A DNA stretch of 64,000 nt from Sediminibacterium sp. (GTDB taxonomy: Bacteria; Bacteroidota; Bacteroidia; B-17B0; Aurantibacillaceae): positions 1 through 64,000 of the forward strand of contig JASGCO010000018.1 of the NCBI GenBank assembly GCA_030054095.1. The letters run 5' to 3'. The position numbers and the translations under genes are program-made. The notes under the pieces are model-generated. The model was not told where the DNA came from. It searched no databases and saw only the letters and a program-made list of their open reading frames with translations. Of this stretch, positions 15,755 through 24,266 are shown in pieces; within the stretch, counting starts at the first letter, position 1, and each line of letters begins with the position of its first letter.

Positions 15755-17751
15755 TTACAGCAGAGTCTCCGGTAAAATTTGACCGGAAAAAACAAAAAGA
15801 TGAAGTGTTAATGATGTTATATAAAAACATTTTGACGCCGCGCATGATTGAGGAAAAAATGTTATTGTTGCTCCGCCAGGGCAAAATAGCCAAGTGGTTT
15901 AGTGGTATTGGGCAGGAAGCAATTTCTGTAGGAGTGGCAACGGCTCTGGAAAAAGATGAGTATATTTTACCCATGCACCGTAATCTGGGGGTGTTCACCA
16001 CGCGTGGCATTCCATTTAATCGCTTGTTTTCTCAGTTTCAGGGCAAACCCGGCGGATTTACCCAGGGACGTGACCGTTCGTTTCATTTCGGAACGCAGGA
16101 GTATAAAATTGTGGGAATGATTTCACATCTGGGGCCACAAATGGGGGTTGCAGATGGAATAGCGCTGGCTAATAAATTGCGGGAAGATAAAAAAGTAACC
16201 GTTGTGTTTAGTGGAGATGGTGGTGCCAGTGAGGGTGACTTTCACGAAAGTATTAACACAGCAGCGGTATGGGATTTGCCGGTTATTTTCGTTATTGAAA
16301 ATAATGGGTATGGATTAAGTACGCCCAGTAATGAACAATTCCGTTGCAAATCGTTTGCCGACAAGGCCATTGGCTATGGTATAGAAGGGGTAACCGTAGA
16401 TGGAAATAATGTATTAAAAGTGTACGAAACAGTAAAGCAACTGGCAGAAAGTATGCGTGAAAAACCACGTCCTGTTTTGCTGGAATGTGTAACATTCCGT
16501 ATGCGCGGACATGAAGAGGCCAGTGGAACCAAGTATGTGCCGAAGGAATTGTTTGATCAGTGGGGGAAGAAGGATCCCGTAAGTACATTCGAAAATTATC
16601 TATTGAAAGAAGGTGTCTTAACGGAAGAGATCATTGAGAACCTGCGCGCCGAAATAAAGAAAAAGATTGAAGAAGGACTGGAAGTGGCCTTTGCAGAACA
16701 ACTACCTCCTCCTGATACTGCTAAAGAGTTAGCGGAATTATTTAAACCGGTTCATATAGCGGATACAAAACCAACTCAGGCGAAAACCAATAATTTACGT
16801 TTAATAGATGCTATTAGTCAGGGCTTACGGCAAGCTATGGAAAAGCATCCGGGGCTTGTGTTAATGGGACAGGACATTGCGGAATACGGTGGTGTATTTA
16901 AAATAACAGAAGGCTTTGTAGAAACATTTGGCAAGGGACGAGTGAGGAACACACCGTTGTGCGAAAGTGCTATCTTGGGAACAGGATTTGGCTTATCCAT
17001 TAATGGGATGAAAGCGATGGTAGAAATGCAGTTTGCCGATTTTGTAAGTGAAGGTATCACCCAGATTGTAAATAACCTGGCGAAAAGTCATTACCGGTGG
17101 GGACAGAATGCCGATGTGGTGGTGCGTATGCCAACCGGTGCGGCAGTAGCCGCAGGACCATTTCACAGTCAAAGTAACGAGGCCTGGTTTTTTAAAACAC
17201 CGGGGTTAAAGATAGCGTATCCCGCGTTTCCTTCAGATGCAAAAGGCTTGCTGTTAAGCGCTTTTGAGGACCCAAACCCTGTGATGTTTTTTGAACATAA
17301 GGCTTTATACCGCAGCATTAGTGAAGAGGTGCCCGAGGAGTACTATACCATTCCGTTCGGAAAGGCGAATCTTATCCGGGAAGGGAATGCGTTAACCATT
17401 GTGAGTTATGGATTAGGCGTACACTGGGCTCTGGAAGCGTTGAATGAAATGCCGGAGATAAGCGCTGATTTGATTGATTTGCGTACGCTGGCTCCATTAG
17501 ATACAGAGGCGATTTATAATAGTGCGCGTAAAACAGGTAAAGTGTTTGTGTTGCACGAAGATACCCTAACAGGAGGTATTGGCGGCGAAATCGCGGCGTT
17601 AATTACAGAGCATTGTTTTGAATACCTTGACGCGCCGGTGATGCGTGAAGGAAGTTTGGACACCCCGGTTCCTATGAACGCGGATCTGGAAAATAATTTC
17701 CTGCCAAAGGAGCGTTTTAAGGAAAAGCTAAGAAAACTGTTTAATTACTAG
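15751..17751 (+). CDS. 2-oxoacid dehydrogenase E1, fused alpha and beta subunits
   Basis: 666 residues. The N-terminal half (to about 335) is E1 alpha, with the thiamine diphosphate motif GDGGASEGDFHESINT … IENN at 155-185 and the regulatory-loop region RDRSFHFG. The C-terminal half (about 348-666) is E1 beta, with QDIAEYGGVFKIT, the FADF segment and HEDTLTGGIGGEIAALI. E1 decarboxylates 2-oxoacids and reductively acylates lipoyl E2; the fused form is common in Bacteroidota and is usually assigned to branched-chain (2-oxoisovalerate) oxidation, though pyruvate cannot be excluded. No E2 or E3 gene is nearby. It starts inside the stop of the outer-membrane gene and ends before a strong terminator. 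Confidence 0.93.
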   Translation: MITAESPVKFDRKKQKDEVLMMLYKNILTPRMIEEKMLLLLRQGKIAKWFSGIGQEAISVGVATALEKDEYILPMHRNLGVFTTRGIPFNRLFSQFQGKPGGFTQGRDRSFHFGTQEYKIVGMISHLGPQMGVADGIALANKLREDKKVTVVFSGDGGASEGDFHESINTAAVWDLPVIFVIENNGYGLSTPSNEQFRCKSFADKAIGYGIEGVTVDGNNVLKVYETVKQLAESMREKPRPVLLECVTFRMRGHEEASGTKYVPKELFDQWGKKDPVSTFENYLLKEGVLTEEIIENLRAEIKKKIEEGLEVAFAEQLPPPDTAKELAELFKPVHIADTKPTQAKTNNLRLIDAISQGLRQAMEKHPGLVLMGQDIAEYGGVFKITEGFVETFGKGRVRNTPLCESAILGTGFGLSINGMKAMVEMQFADFVSEGITQIVNNLAKSHYRWGQNADVVVRMPTGAAVAAGPFHSQSNEAWFFKTPGLKIAYPAFPSDAKGLLLSAFEDPNPVMFFEHKALYRSISEEVPEEYYTIPFGKANLIREGNALTIVSYGLGVHWALEALNEMPEISADLIDLRTLAPLDTEAIYNSARKTGKVFVLHEDTLTGGIGGEIAALITEHCFEYLDAPVMREGSLDTPVPMNADLENNFLPKERFKEKLRKLFNY

Positions 17752-17795
17752 ACTCCTGACGACTGGCTAGGTAATAACTGCCAGCGTTAAAGCTA

Positions 17796-17835
17796 AATTG
17801 CCCTGTCTGTTATGCAGACAGGGCAATTGTTTTAT
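17796..17835 (+). terminator. Intrinsic terminator after the E1 gene
   Basis: A 14-bp perfect stem, AATTGCCCTGTCTG (17796-17809) with CAGACAGGGCAATT (17815-17828), a 5-base loop, then GTTTTAT. It lies 45 bp past the E1 stop codon. Confidence 0.9.
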
Positions 17836-18013
17836 AATCAGGAACAATTCTTTTAGCCCGCATCATCAACAGAGATACTGTTCCGTTTGTAGGTTAACTT
17901 TTTGCAATTCACAAGTCAGAACAGGTATTTCACAAGGTTCTTTTTGTTGTGTTTTTATACTGCTATTTCTTTGCTGAAAAAGTAAGAGGTATGAAGTCAA
18001 AATTTACACAGTA

Positions 18014-20170
18014 ATGTATGCGGTGATACTGGCAACAGGAGTAAGTGCACAGATCCCCACTTTCAATTTCGCGAAAAGCACGGTGTCGGGTGTAGCCAAT
18101 GCGTTTGAAGGCATGGCAGCAATAACAACAGATAATACAGGGAACATTTATAGCACCGGGGATTTTAACGGGACTACTGATTTTGATCCGGGTCCAGGAA
18201 CCGTTAATATGGTTTCGAATTCAGGAACAGCGGATGTGTATATTACTAAACATGATCCTAACGGGAATTTACTTTGGGCCCGTCAGCTTGGCGGGACTTT
18301 TGCCGATTATCCTTCTAAACTGATGCTGACGGCTTCAGGAGAGGTAGTGGTATGTGGCACCTTTGGAAGTACTGTTGATTTCGATCCGGGAACGGGCACC
18401 TTTAACATGACCTCCAGTGGCATGAGTGATGTGTTTATTCTTAAGCTGAATACTAACGGTGGGTTTGTATGGGCTAAAAAAAATGGCGGTACAGACACAG
18501 ATAATATTTCAGGATTGGCAACTGATAATTCAGGGAATCTGTTTTTGGGAGATTACTTTAAGGGTGTATGTGATTTTGATCCGGGAGCAGCAGTGAGTAA
18601 TTATACTGCTACAGGAAGTGCTACGCATGCTTATGTTACAAAGTTGGACGCGTCTGGTAATTTTCTTTGGAATCGCCAGATGGGCGGAACCGGAACCAGT
18701 ATAAACCAGAGTTATGATCTGGTAACCGATGCGTCGGGTGATATTTACAGTACCGGCTGGTACAATGGTTCATGCGATTTTGATCCGGGAAGCGGTACAG
18801 ATAATTATGTGGTGGGAGGTCTGCAAACCGCTTATGTACATAAATTACTGGCTAACGGGAATTACGCTTATACCCGATTTTTCACTTCCTCCACGTTAAA
18901 TGCGACATTGGGGTACGATCTGGCGACTGATGCACTGAATAATGTGCTGGTAACAGGCACCCATGCAGGGGCGGTTGATCTGGATCCCGGAGCTACGGCA
19001 ATAACCTATACCAGCAATGGCTTAACAGATGTCTTTATAGTAAAGCTGGCTTCTGCAGGAACATTTGTGTGGGGAAATTCGATTGGTGGATTAGGTTATG
19101 ATTATGTAGGACGCGTGTACACCGATGTTAGTAATAATATTCTTGTATGTGGTAATTTTCAAAGCCCGGTTATGGATTTTGATCCGGGTGTGGGAACGTA
19201 CACTTTATCGGCCACGTCAACCGACGGCTATCTTCTTAAATTGGATCCTGCCGGAAATTTTTCTTACGCTTTACCAATCACAGGACCATCTATTGAAACG
19301 ATATCGGATGTAGTTGTCAGAGGAACAGATGTGATATTTGGAGGGACGTATAATTCCGCAGGTGCTGATTTTGATCCGGGAGTACCGACGTTTACCATGA
19401 GTGCCAGTAACAATGCGTTTGATGCGTTTTGGGTAAAGTTAGGTGTGTGTACTCCGCCGGTTGCACCTGTTAACACAACTTCACTTTCCGTGGCTTGTGC
19501 CAATCAGAGTCTTACGTTGTCGGCAAGTGGAACGGGAACGATTCAATGGTACGCAACAAATACAGCTACCAACAGTATTGCAACGGGCTCGCAGTTTACT
19601 ACGCCGCTGATGATTACGCCGGGAACATTTACCTATTACGCGTCTGTAACTACCTGTACGGATAGCCCTCGCGCACCCATCACCTTAACGATAAATGCTC
19701 TGCCTGTTTTAAACCCTGTAAGTTCAGCTTCTCTTATTTGTACCGGATCGAGCGCCAGTTTATCAGTAAGCGGTGCCAGTTCTTATTCCTGGACGAGCCT
19801 GGGAACCGGATCAGTAGTAGTGGTGAGTCCTACAGTAACGACGGTTTTTACGGTGAGTGGTACAGATGTAAATGGGTGTAAAAACACCGCTTCAATTACT
19901 CAAAATGTTAGTAATTGTACGTTTATGAATGAAATACAAGAAGGCGAAATGCTAATCCGTCTTTTCCCGAATCCGGCCAATGATGTAATAACCTTGCAGG
20001 TAAACGGATCATTCGAATGGTTGATCAGTAATGCGCTAGGAGAAGCGGTTGAGCGTAGCCATGGGACAGATGGTGTTGTGCTCGATCTGAAAAACTTCAG
20101 TAACGGCATGTATCATGTAACGGTTATAAAAGATAATAAACGCGCGGTTTCCCGTTTTGTAAAATATTAA
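18014..20170 (+). CDS. Secreted SBBP-repeat propeller protein with T9SS type A domain
   Basis: 718 residues. After a short hydrophobic start (MYAVILATGVSAQ) come about eight repeats built around D-x-x-GN-x-Y-x-TG … DFDPG … V-x-KL-x-x-G-x-FLW (about 35-475), the SBBP (seven-bladed beta-propeller) pattern. Two Ig-like segments follow (about 480-630, with CANQSLTLSASG and CTGSSASLSVSG), then a type A sorting domain (IRLFPNPANDVITL … RFVKY). Secreted adhesin or binding protein by T9SS; ligand unknown. The start is doubtful: ATG 17991 gives MKSKFTQ then stops at TAA 18012-18014, one base out of frame with a good signal peptide. A frameshift would explain this. Confidence 0.88.
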   Translation: MYAVILATGVSAQIPTFNFAKSTVSGVANAFEGMAAITTDNTGNIYSTGDFNGTTDFDPGPGTVNMVSNSGTADVYITKHDPNGNLLWARQLGGTFADYPSKLMLTASGEVVVCGTFGSTVDFDPGTGTFNMTSSGMSDVFILKLNTNGGFVWAKKNGGTDTDNISGLATDNSGNLFLGDYFKGVCDFDPGAAVSNYTATGSATHAYVTKLDASGNFLWNRQMGGTGTSINQSYDLVTDASGDIYSTGWYNGSCDFDPGSGTDNYVVGGLQTAYVHKLLANGNYAYTRFFTSSTLNATLGYDLATDALNNVLVTGTHAGAVDLDPGATAITYTSNGLTDVFIVKLASAGTFVWGNSIGGLGYDYVGRVYTDVSNNILVCGNFQSPVMDFDPGVGTYTLSATSTDGYLLKLDPAGNFSYALPITGPSIETISDVVVRGTDVIFGGTYNSAGADFDPGVPTFTMSASNNAFDAFWVKLGVCTPPVAPVNTTSLSVACANQSLTLSASGTGTIQWYATNTATNSIATGSQFTTPLMITPGTFTYYASVTTCTDSPRAPITLTINALPVLNPVSSASLICTGSSASLSVSGASSYSWTSLGTGSVVVVSPTVTTVFTVSGTDVNGCKNTASITQNVSNCTFMNEIQEGEMLIRLFPNPANDVITLQVNGSFEWLISNALGEAVERSHGTDGVVLDLKNFSNGMYHVTVIKDNKRAVSRFVKY

Positions 20171-20237
20171 ATCCGGATTATGTAAAAGAGAACAGCTATT
20201 GCGATGCTCATAGGCATAATCAGGCTTAAACAAAAAT

Positions 20238-20271
20238 AAACCCCATCAGTTTTTAAGATCTGGTGGGGTTT
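20238..20271. terminator. Bidirectional terminator between convergent propeller genes
   Basis: AAACCCCATCA (20238-20248) pairs with TGGTGGGGTTT (20261-20271), with one G-T pair, loop of 12 bases. T-rich on the plus strand and A-rich before the stem, so it can serve both the plus-strand gene ending at 20170 and the minus-strand gene ending at 20302. Confidence 0.8.
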
Positions 20272-20301
20272 TAATATGGCTCCAAAGAGAGGAGATTACT
20301 C

Positions 20302-22962
20302 TTAGTTTATAATAATTTTCTTGACACCCATCTTATCCTGTTGCGTGATTTTTACATAGTATGAACCGGACGCTGCCTGCACTTGTACGGTATTCTCTTT
20401 GTCTTTTAAAGTGCCGGTATAGATCATTTTCCCCATCACATCCAATATTTGAATGGTTGCGTGATGGTTGTTGTCATCTACCTGAACAGTAAATTTTCCC
20501 TGATTAATGGAGGGGTAAACGCTAAAGTTTATATTTTGCACGTAAGTTTCTTTGTCTTTCAGGCCTACTACCGACGTTAGGTTACTTTCCCAAATACCTC
20601 TGCCAAATGTGGATACATATATTTTATTCAGTGCAGAATTAAATTCAATATCGCTAACAATAACATTGGGCAGCCCTAAACTGTAATTTATCCAATTGGT
20701 GGAGGAAGGATTGAGAACATAAATGCCGATATCTGTTGCTACCATTAACTGGCCACTGCCAGGGACATATTTAATGCAATTGACCGGCAGGTTCGGTAAA
20801 TTATAGGAGATGTTGGTCCAGCTACCGCCGCCGTTGGTTGTTTTAAACACTTTGCAGCCATTTACAAATCCAGCCATGCAAACAACGGCTTCGTTGGCAT
20901 TTGTATTGCTTGCTTCAATACCTGTATAGTATAATGTATCTGGTAAATTGTTGGTAATATTGGTGAAGCTTACTCCACCATTTGTGCTACGAAATACTAT
21001 GCCATTCAATCCCAACTCATATCTGACCCGGCGGGCAGCATAAATAACGTTGCTGTTTGTGTTGGCAACAGCCAATGCGCTTATCTCTGTGTTTTGTTGT
21101 GTGGTACTGTTCGTGTAGATTGATCCCAGAGGGTTCCAGCTTTGTCCCCAGTCAGTTGATTTTACTACGTTTTCATTTCCAAGGTAAAGTACTCCGGGAT
21201 TATTGTAATCTGCAACAACAGGCGTAACCCATTCACTGGCTTCACCGTTAGGGTTAGATCCACTATTGGTACCTGAAAACCCGTTATTGGAACTGTAGTA
21301 AAAATTGCCATACTGGCTGGATCCCACAACTTCCTGATGATTGACAGGACTCAGATAATTATCCATGCCGTCTCCTCCAAATATGGTATTCCAGGTGGAC
21401 CCGTCATAGTAGATGGTGGCATTATCCTGTGCTCCGGCCACAAGTCGTCCCAGATTATTTTTTGAACTGGACAAACGGTAAAAGGAAGTAATCTGCATAT
21501 TATCGTTTAGTTTTGTCCAGTTAGTAGGCCATGGTGGTGAGGAAAAACTTCCGGTTTGTAAATTAGTGGTGGAGTAAACGCCACCATCACTCCACGCGAA
21601 TATTTTACCACTTACGGGTTGTCGGGCAATGCCATGTATATCTCCGTGTAACGTAGCGCCATAGCTTGTTGTCCAGTGGCTGACAGGATCAAACGTAATA
21701 CCTCCATCAGCAGAACCCCAGATATTAACACCTCCTGTATATATTTTGTTTTTGTCGGTTTGATCAACCAGAAGTGCCAGATCATAAGTACCTTGCCCTC
21801 CTGTCCCATTTCCCTGACCGGCTTCCAGGATGTTAAGTGCCGGGGAATAGTAAGTCCAGTTTGTACCGGCATTGGTACTTTTGTAAATGCCATAGAAACC
21901 TGAGATATCATCACAGGCAAGTGCGTAAACATAATTATTATCGCTTGGTGCGATAGCCAGTTTTATTCGTTGTACAGTTCCTTGCATAGGAATCCCGGTA
22001 TTCAGCATCGTCCAGCTGGCACCGAAATTGCTCGATTTGTAGATACCTGCGTACCCGTCGTTGGCGTTTTTTACCCAACCGCTGGCGGCGTATATCACTG
22101 AAGGATTTGCAGGATCCTGTATCATATCCCAAAACAACGAATCCATTTGTTTAACCCAGGTAGATCCTGCATTAGTACTTTTATACATGCCACTGACCCC
22201 ACAGGCCAGCATTTCGCTGGTATTGGCAGGATTGATAACTACTTTTCGTATCAGAGAGGCATCACCACTGCTAAGTTGAAATGTTAATCCGGTGGGATTC
22301 CAGGTGGTTCCGCCATCTGTGGTTTTATACACACCTAAACCATAATGTGTGTGGCGTTTACGCCCATTTAAGTGAAGGCCACCACCGATGTAAGCATAAT
22401 CACATACAGAGATAAACATGGTGTTGGTTCCCGCAGGGTGTAAACAAATGTCGCTGATACGTGTGATGGGTAAATTATCGGTTAACGGAGTGTAGGATTG
22501 CCCGCCATTAGTGGTTTTCCATAAACCACCCTGTGCTACGCCAACATAAAACGTATTCACGTTGGATGGATCAAAGGCCATACAGTTTACCCGGCCAATT
22601 CCGTTTTCCATGTAGCCCGTTTGGTTCCCGGGTAAAAGATTCGGACCAACCGGAAACCAGGGGGCCGCCGCACTGCTGTTCTGACTTTTGTATTCCGACA
22701 TACGAATGGATTCGTTCAGGTAGTCGGTTGCATCTCCGGGTTCCCCTTGTCCGTTGGTATGCAGCTGCATGTCCATCTCCAGTCGTTTGAAATTTTTCCA
22801 ATGCTTAACTTGTTTAAGATCATTCTCTTTCTTGAATGTGTGGAACTGACGTTGCAGTTCTTTGAAGCTGAGAGCTTGCCCTGATGGATTTTTGCTAAAT
22901 GTTTGTGCGTTGATCCACTGCCAGCTTATAATGGCAAAACAAAACAAACTAATTTTTTTCAT
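20302..22962 (-). CDS. Secreted BNR/sortilin-type propeller protein with T9SS type A domain
   Basis: 886 residues. Signal peptide 1-19 (…WINAQ). A hydrophilic N-terminal segment of about 80 residues is followed by many BNR/Asp-box-like units: GLWKTTNGGQSYTPL, GVYKTTDGGTTWNPT, GMYKSTNAGSTWVKQ, GIYKSSNFGASWTML and others through about 780, as in the VPS10/sortilin and GH74-type propellers. The C-terminal 80 residues are a type A sorting domain (NFSVYPSINQGKFTVQV … GVKKIIIN). Role likely binding or xyloglucanase-like; the catalytic Asp pair of GH74 cannot be confirmed by eye. It converges with the SBBP protein gene on a shared terminator. Confidence 0.88.
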   Translation of the reverse strand: MKKISLFCFAIISWQWINAQTFSKNPSGQALSFKELQRQFHTFKKENDLKQVKHWKNFKRLEMDMQLHTNGQGEPGDATDYLNESIRMSEYKSQNSSAAAPWFPVGPNLLPGNQTGYMENGIGRVNCMAFDPSNVNTFYVGVAQGGLWKTTNGGQSYTPLTDNLPITRISDICLHPAGTNTMFISVCDYAYIGGGLHLNGRKRHTHYGLGVYKTTDGGTTWNPTGLTFQLSSGDASLIRKVVINPANTSEMLACGVSGMYKSTNAGSTWVKQMDSLFWDMIQDPANPSVIYAASGWVKNANDGYAGIYKSSNFGASWTMLNTGIPMQGTVQRIKLAIAPSDNNYVYALACDDISGFYGIYKSTNAGTNWTYYSPALNILEAGQGNGTGGQGTYDLALLVDQTDKNKIYTGGVNIWGSADGGITFDPVSHWTTSYGATLHGDIHGIARQPVSGKIFAWSDGGVYSTTNLQTGSFSSPPWPTNWTKLNDNMQITSFYRLSSSKNNLGRLVAGAQDNATIYYDGSTWNTIFGGDGMDNYLSPVNHQEVVGSSQYGNFYYSSNNGFSGTNSGSNPNGEASEWVTPVVADYNNPGVLYLGNENVVKSTDWGQSWNPLGSIYTNSTTQQNTEISALAVANTNSNVIYAARRVRYELGLNGIVFRSTNGGVSFTNITNNLPDTLYYTGIEASNTNANEAVVCMAGFVNGCKVFKTTNGGGSWTNISYNLPNLPVNCIKYVPGSGQLMVATDIGIYVLNPSSTNWINYSLGLPNVIVSDIEFNSALNKIYVSTFGRGIWESNLTSVVGLKDKETYVQNINFSVYPSINQGKFTVQVDDNNHHATIQILDVMGKMIYTGTLKDKENTVQVQAASGSYYVKITQQDKMGVKKIIIN

Positions 22963-23137
22963 ATTAATAAAAGTTTAAAGTAAAATAAGCGGGGAGGGTA
23001 ATGTAAATGTAACGAATTTATTATCTGCTAACAAGTATTTTATGTTCTGGAGAATGGAAAGCTGAGTTAAAACGGGTGTGGGCAGTAAATGAATTTATAG
23101 TATTAGTTGTTGACATAAGATTGTCACCATGCGGTAA

Positions 23138-23145
23138 TAATTTTG
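23138..23145 (+). promoter_or_regulatory. -7 promoter element (TAATTTTG)
   Basis: Exact TAnnTTTG, 15 bp before ATG 23161 of the BtrH-like gene. The rest of the 198-bp gap upstream is AT-rich with no other signal seen. Confidence 0.55.
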
Positions 23146-23160
23146 TGAAAAATGTAAGTG

Positions 23161-24141
23161 ATGATAATAGAAACTATTAAACCATTTAATGGGCAGCACT
23201 GTGAAACAACAGCAACAGGTACCTTGTTGAATCAGTTAAATATGACATTTTCTGAACCTATGCTTTTTGGGTTAGGAGAGGGTTTGGGATTTATTTTCTG
23301 GAAGATGAAAACGATGCCGCTCCCGTTTATCGGCGGACGGATAAAGCCAGACGCCTTAACAGCAAATATCGCCCGCAATCTCAATCTGGAATTAAAAGTA
23401 ACAGAAACGGCATCAAGGGGCAAGGCATGGGAAAGTGTCAGGCGTTGTATTGATGACGGACAACCAGTAGGACTTAAACTGGATTGTTATCATCTCCAAT
23501 ACTTCTCAAGACCCTTCCATTTTGCAGGGCACTATGTGGCATTGTATGGCTACGATACGGAAAACGCTTTTTTAGTGGATACGCAGCAACAAGGAGGATG
23601 TGTTAAAACCAGTATTGAAAGTCTGGCCTTGGCCAGAGCTGAAAAGGGACCTATGGCATCTGAAAATTTGTATTACACATTGCATACGACACGTAAGACG
23701 TATGATCAGAATACAGCGTTGTTAAATGCCATCAGGAATAACGCATACGACTATTTAAATCCGCCAATAACTAATATTTCTTATAAAGGAATTTTAAAGA
23801 CAAGTTCAGAGGTGGTTAAATGGTTTAAAACTAGTGCGGATATTGAACATGATTTTAAAACAACGGCACTGTTGATGGAAAAGGCCGGAACGGGAGGTGC
23901 TCTATTCAGAAACCTGTATCGGGATTTTTTGAAAGAAAGTAACGAACGTATAAATAGCAGTCAATTAAAACAAGGTTATGCTGCTTTTACAGAAATAGCT
24001 GAACGGTGGACTTCTGTTTCTCTATTATTTGAAAAGGTAGGTCAGACAGGGGAGTTTACATACGTTCAGGCTATAGCTGATTTGTTAAAAATCTTATCAG
24101 AAAAGGAAAGGGTTGCCATGCAATGGCTGGCAGGGGTTTAA
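23161..24141 (+). CDS. BtrH N-terminal domain plus DUF4872 protein
   Basis: 326 residues from ATG 23161; GTG 23158 is the alternative. The N-terminal part (about 8-175) matches the BtrH_N family, a papain/C39-like fold: GQHCETTATG with Cys14, SEPMLFGLGEGLGF (31-44), GHYVALYGYD with His124, and FLVDTQ with Asp140, a plausible Cys-His-Asp set. BtrH is the acyltransferase that moves the side chain in butirosin synthesis. The C-terminal part (about 180-326) is helical and fits DUF4872, the usual partner domain. No signal peptide, so cytosolic. No biosynthetic cluster surrounds it; it stands alone with its own promoter. Confidence 0.85.
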   Translation: MIIETIKPFNGQHCETTATGTLLNQLNMTFSEPMLFGLGEGLGFIFWKMKTMPLPFIGGRIKPDALTANIARNLNLELKVTETASRGKAWESVRRCIDDGQPVGLKLDCYHLQYFSRPFHFAGHYVALYGYDTENAFLVDTQQQGGCVKTSIESLALARAEKGPMASENLYYTLHTTRKTYDQNTALLNAIRNNAYDYLNPPITNISYKGILKTSSEVVKWFKTSADIEHDFKTTALLMEKAGTGGALFRNLYRDFLKESNERINSSQLKQGYAAFTEIAERWTSVSLLFEKVGQTGEFTYVQAIADLLKILSEKERVAMQWLAGV

Positions 24142-24266
24142 TACATGCCTTGTAGTGACAGACCATATTGATTTTAAGACTTCTTTTTGTAAAATGAAAC
24201 TACAGTTAATAAATAAGACACTTATTTACTACTATATTCTTTTGGTCGTTACGTAATACCTACACT

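Noticed and set aside
18160..19400. Tandem DNA similarity in the SBBP gene taken as a possible repeat array or CRISPR
   Set aside because: The similarity follows the protein repeat (DFDPG units) in one open frame; spacing and length vary and there is no constant repeat unit.
24210..24228. AT-only hairpin (TAAATAAG/CTTATTTA) after the BtrH gene
   Set aside because: Stem is only A-T pairs with a 3-base loop and a poor T-run, too weak to call a terminator.
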